64,000 nt of DNA, taken from NCBI GenBank assembly GCA_963698255.1, contig CAVOQD010000024.1:186001-250000 (forward strand), given 5' to 3'. A program made the translations under genes and the position numbers. The notes beneath the pieces were generated by a model that saw nothing but the letters and a program-made list of their open reading frames with translations, made no database searches and was not told where the DNA came from. Of the stretch, positions 60,582-64,000 are shown piece after piece (the first letter of the stretch is position 1; each line of letters begins with the position of its first letter). The DNA is from JAWKOK01 sp963698255. Lineage in GTDB: Bacteria > Chloroflexota > Anaerolineae > Caldilineales > Caldilineaceae.

Positions 60582-62722
60582 CTACAACACCCGACGAATG
60601 CGGATCAACTGACTCACATAGTCACCGCGCATGCTCAGCGGAATGCCGCGATGCATCAACGCTGAGCCGCTAAGGCTGTGGGCGTCATCATTCATTGTGT
60701 AGCGTGCGTCCGCCTGCAAACCTTGCAGCCTGATTGTTGTATTGACCGGACCAAAACGCGAACTGTGTAGAAAGACAAAGACGACGATCTCATTGCCGCC
60801 CTCTCCCACATACTGAACGACCGTAAGCTGGCTCTCTCTGGGCGACCGCAGCCGATAGAGCAGCCCATGCTGGATCGTTTCCCGGATTTCCTTGTACTCG
60901 GCGATCAACGTCCGGGCTTGCGTACGGTCCGCTTCGCTCCAGTTGAGCAGGTTGGCGCCGATGCCCAGCGCGCCGGTCATGGCGGCGTGAAAGCGAAATT
61001 GGAGGTTGGGCAGCCGATCGTTCATTTCCTTGGCATCGGTGACCCACATCATGCGCGTTTTGGGCGCATAGGCCATGGAGTTGCCCTCGGCCATGAACAG
61101 ATAGTCGAGTGGATCCGTGTTGTCGCTGGTCCAGACCTGGTCCATCCAATGGAGAATGCCCAGATCGACACGCCCGCCGCCGCCGGAACAGGACTCGAAG
61201 AGCACCTGCGGATGGCGCTCGCGCAGGCGCTCGACCACGTCGTAGACGCCGAGCGCGTGGCGCACCCAGAACTCGCGTTCACGCCCCGGCGGCGCATCCG
61301 GCCAGCCGGGTTCGCTGAAGTGGCGGTTCATGTCCCACTTGACGAAGGTGATGTTGTGGGCGTCCAGAACTGCATCCAGCGCCGCGAAGATGGTGTCGCG
61401 CACGTCCTGGCGTGCGAAGTTGAGCACCAGTTGATGGCGCACAGTCGTGCGCTCGCGATTGGGGAAGTGGTAGACCCAGTCCGGATGGGCGCGGTAGAGG
61501 TCGCTGTCCGGATTGACCATCTCCGGCTCGACCCAGAGGCCGAAATCCATGCCCAGCTCGTTGACCTGATCGATCAATTCGGAGAGACCGTTGGGAAATT
61601 TGTCGTTGTCGACGATCCAATCGCCCAGACCCGCGGTGTCATCCTTGCGCCCGATAAACCAACCGTCATCCACGACAAAGAGTTCAGCGCCCAGTTCCGC
61701 CGCGATTTTGGCCGTGGCCATCTGGTGCTCGGTCTCGACATCGAAGAGGGTCACGTACCAGGAGTTGTAGAGAACGGGGCGCACGGTGCGGGCAAATGCG
61801 GGCGGCAGGATGTCGTTGATCTGATATTGGTGCAGCCGGCGACTGGCGTGACCAAAGCCGGCGTCAGAGTATCCACCCACAAATGTCGGAAGGCGTTAGC
61901 GATTCGCCTGCATCCAAACGCCAACGGAAGTCAAAATCGTTGATGCCGCCGGTCAGCATCACCTGGCCGTAGTCGTTGCGTTCGACCACAAACTTCCAGT
62001 TGCCGCTGAAAGCAAGCGCTCCGAACCAGACCTCGCCCTGGATCTCATCGGCTGTGCCGCCGGCATCGATGGCGAACCACGGATTGGCCTGGTGGCTCGT
62101 GTTGCCGCGCCGGCTTTCCACGATCTGTTTGCCGACGACGATGGGCGACTCCTGTACCTGGGTCTCCGCACCCCATTTGCCGACCAACGTTCTGAGCCGG
62201 TAGATGTCATGCTGCGGGAAGTGCCAGGCGGCCGACATGGCTTGTTCCAGGTCAATGGCAGAATCGCCCCGGTTTTCGATCACGGCAGATCGTTCGATCA
62301 GATCGTACTCGGGAATAATCCGGTATTTCAGATGGACAGCAAGGGATAGTGGGCATCGGTCAAGGAAATCGTGAGGGTTGGCCGCCCGTTGTCCGACCGA
62401 AATGGCAGAACGAATCGTAGCGCAGCACGACATTGCGCACGCCATCGTCGAAGGTCGCTTTGATGCATGGTTCGTTGTAGTTGACGTCGCCCCAGGCAGG
62501 ATATTCCTCCTGCGAAATGCCCTCCGCACGTTCGAACGCCCATTGGCCATGGGGCGAGGGCCAGCCGTAATCGCTGTCCAGGCAAAGTCGCTTTCCCCAA
62601 TAGCGATGTTGCAAGTATCCGTGTTCGTCCAGGCCAAAAGCATAGGCCGTGTGCTCAGTCAGCAAAATCCACAGTTCGCGCCCATCCTCTGAAACCAGAT
62701 GGCGAATGTGCGGGTTTTCCAT
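60582..62722 (-). CDS. GH36 family alpha-galactosidase (frameshifted)
   Basis: About 714 residues, released cytoplasmic enzyme (no signal). N-terminal supersandwich domain (FGLDEHGYLQHRYWGKRL, YRIIPEYDLIERSAVIEN), then the TIM barrel: FVVDDGWFIGRKDDT, nucleophile Asp in VKWDMNRHF, ESCSGGGGR and acid/base Asp in VWTSDNTDPLDYL. Frame breaks near 62370 and 61885. It lies between an AraC-type regulator and the oligosaccharide-type importer, which suggests raffinose/melibiose-type sugars as substrates. Confidence 0.88.
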
Positions 62723-63067
62723 GAATCCATTTTCTCCCGGAAGCAAGCCGAGCTTGACTGGATGGATCGGGGGCAGGCAATAGGTTCAAACTATCAGCAA
62801 TGCGTTGTGCCGCTGTTGGAAACCTGTTGCGGATTGAGCGGGTCGCGACAACAGGTGGCATCTATGCGTTGAGAGCAGCGCACATTGATCAATGATTCGC
62901 GAATCGTCAGTAGAAGTCTGGATTGGGAATCTGTCGTCCACCAATATAAGTTAACCACGTGTTCACGATACTGGCAATAGACAAAAATATGAAAGTATGG
63001 ACAATCCCGTGATGAAGAACGTGCAATGATCACCTGCGTCCATCCGCGGCCGATTTTTACAAGGGGA
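62723..63067. other. Gap between the alpha-galactosidase and AraC genes, no gene seen
   Basis: About 345 bp. The frames here are short and unlike any family. It should hold the promoter of the galactosidase-transport unit and the regulator terminator, but I find no clear hairpin or motif. Confidence 0.4.
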
Positions 63068-63977
63068 TTAACCCCGAGGCGTGCTGCGATACTCTCGCGG
63101 GGAGACGCCGATAACCTTTTTGAAGAGACGCGAGAAGTAGTAGGCGTCGTTGTAGCCCATGGCATCGCTGATCTCTCTCACCGTTGACCGAGTCAGCGTC
63201 AGCATCGAACAGGCATGTTGCATTTTCAAATAGATGAAGTAGTCGACCGGTGAATGGCCGGTCTGTTCTTTGAAAAGGCGTGAGAAATGCGACTCGGAGA
63301 GTTCAGCATGGGCTCAGCCATTTGGGTGAGTGAGATGGAGCGATGCAGATTTTCGTAGAGGAATGAGAGCGTCGGCGCCAGACTTCTGAACTGGCTGGTG
63401 CGCGTCGTCGGCGAAAAGGCGATATTGTTGAAGAAGAGCTCGGCCAGCAGATGATGCAAGGTCTTGGCGCTGAAGATCAGCCGCTGGAGCACAAAGCCAT
63501 CTCGCAGTGAACTGGTACAGCGGATGAAGAGTTGCTCCATGATTTCGCTACAATCCGGGTCGACATCCAGACGGAAAAATTCTTCGGGGGAGAGGCGGGC
63601 GAAATAATCGCCTTCGAGACCGGTGAAGTGAGCCCAGTGAATTGACCAGGGATCCTGACTCGTCGGCTCCGTAGATATGGGGCGTATGCGCGGGAATTAC
63701 CAGCGCTTGGCCGGCTTGCAGCGTTTGCCGACCTGAACCTGTCTCATACCAACCACTGCCGGCGATACACAGAATCAGGATATGTTCGGCAGCGCCTTCG
63801 TGCACGTTCACAGTAGTGGTAGCGGGCGCTCGGATACCAACCAATATCGGTCAGCATCAGCGAGTGCAGCAGCGGATGCCCGGCATTGCGCTCCAGGACC
63901 GGGCGAGGAATCACGTAGAGGATCTGATCTCGGAAGCCTTCACGCAGGCGAATGGGAAAAGTAGAATCGTCACCCAT
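63068..63977 (-). CDS. AraC family transcriptional regulator (frameshifted)
   Basis: About 300 residues with an N-terminal cupin-like arm domain (ILILCIAGSGWYETGSGRQT, ALVIPAHTPHIYGAD) and a C-terminal AraC HTH pair, ending MGYNDAYYFSRLFKKVIGVS then PREYRSTPRG at 63068. Frame breaks occur near 63830, 63640 and 63305. Sugar-responsive activation of the downstream galactosidase and importer is likely. Confidence 0.82.
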
Positions 63978-64000
63978 TGTCGATGATTCCAGTCGAGTCA

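Overview
The window is a GC-rich bacterial chromosome segment. It has the gene content of a heterotrophic, facultatively aerobic member of the Chloroflexota, most likely Anaerolineae or Caldilineae. That placement is inferred from the combination of a bidirectional HoxEFUYH hydrogenase, a B-family (ba3-type) oxidase with two SCO proteins, a large stock of glycoside and sugar-acid genes, an eukaryotic-like Ser/Thr kinase and abundant long intergenic hairpin repeats. No rRNA, tRNA, phage or CRISPR array was seen.

Layout. 0.3-3.1 kb: pyruvate phosphate dikinase with its own terminator. 3.5-7.6 kb: a minus-strand respiratory operon (two SCO-like proteins, a 40-residue IIa-like subunit, CuA subunit II, subunit I) that ends at a clear terminator. 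7.7-13.4 kb: a minus-strand hoxEFUYH-hoxW operon for an NAD-linked group 3d [NiFe] hydrogenase. 14.2-19.2 kb: a secreted sugar-dehydrogenase-like/PA14 protein, a cysteine hydrolase and SnoaL-type proteins. 19.2-25.3 kb: vapBC, a large HTH-ATPase-TPR regulator and small proteins of unknown role. 25.3-29.9 kb: a sulfatase, an AhpD-like protein with an in-frame UGA in its CxxC motif, and a GH92 mannosidase. 30.6-40.8 kb: a sugar or sugar-acid catabolic cluster (SDR, GntR regulator, CUT2 permease, a tandemly duplicated binding protein, ATPase, an epimerase-like protein, an MBL hydrolase and a galactonate-dehydratase-like enolase). 41-47 kb: NarX/NarL-type signalling, an orphan receiver, a membrane protein, an alpha/beta hydrolase and a CPBP protease. 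47-48.2 kb: an HNH endonuclease flanked by two internally deleted remnants of the enolase gene. 48.3-51.9 kb: a heterodimeric ABC exporter. 52.2-53.6 kb: a Ser/Thr kinase and a stand-alone cyclic-nucleotide-binding protein. 53.7-64 kb: an oppABCDF-type importer next to a GH36 alpha-galactosidase and an AraC regulator, probably a galactoside uptake unit.

Two properties dominate interpretation. First, roughly one gene in three is split by one or more single-base shifts although both halves keep full family similarity. I treat these as probable sequencing or assembly errors and give whole-gene coordinates. Second, almost every intergenic gap longer than 100 bp holds a long inverted repeat, and several are members of dispersed families.

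The most interesting single observation is the in-frame UGA at 27176-27178. It replaces the second Cys of an AhpD/carboxymuconolactone-decarboxylase active site, and a hairpin at the right distance to be a bacterial SECIS element follows. It is a candidate selenoprotein.
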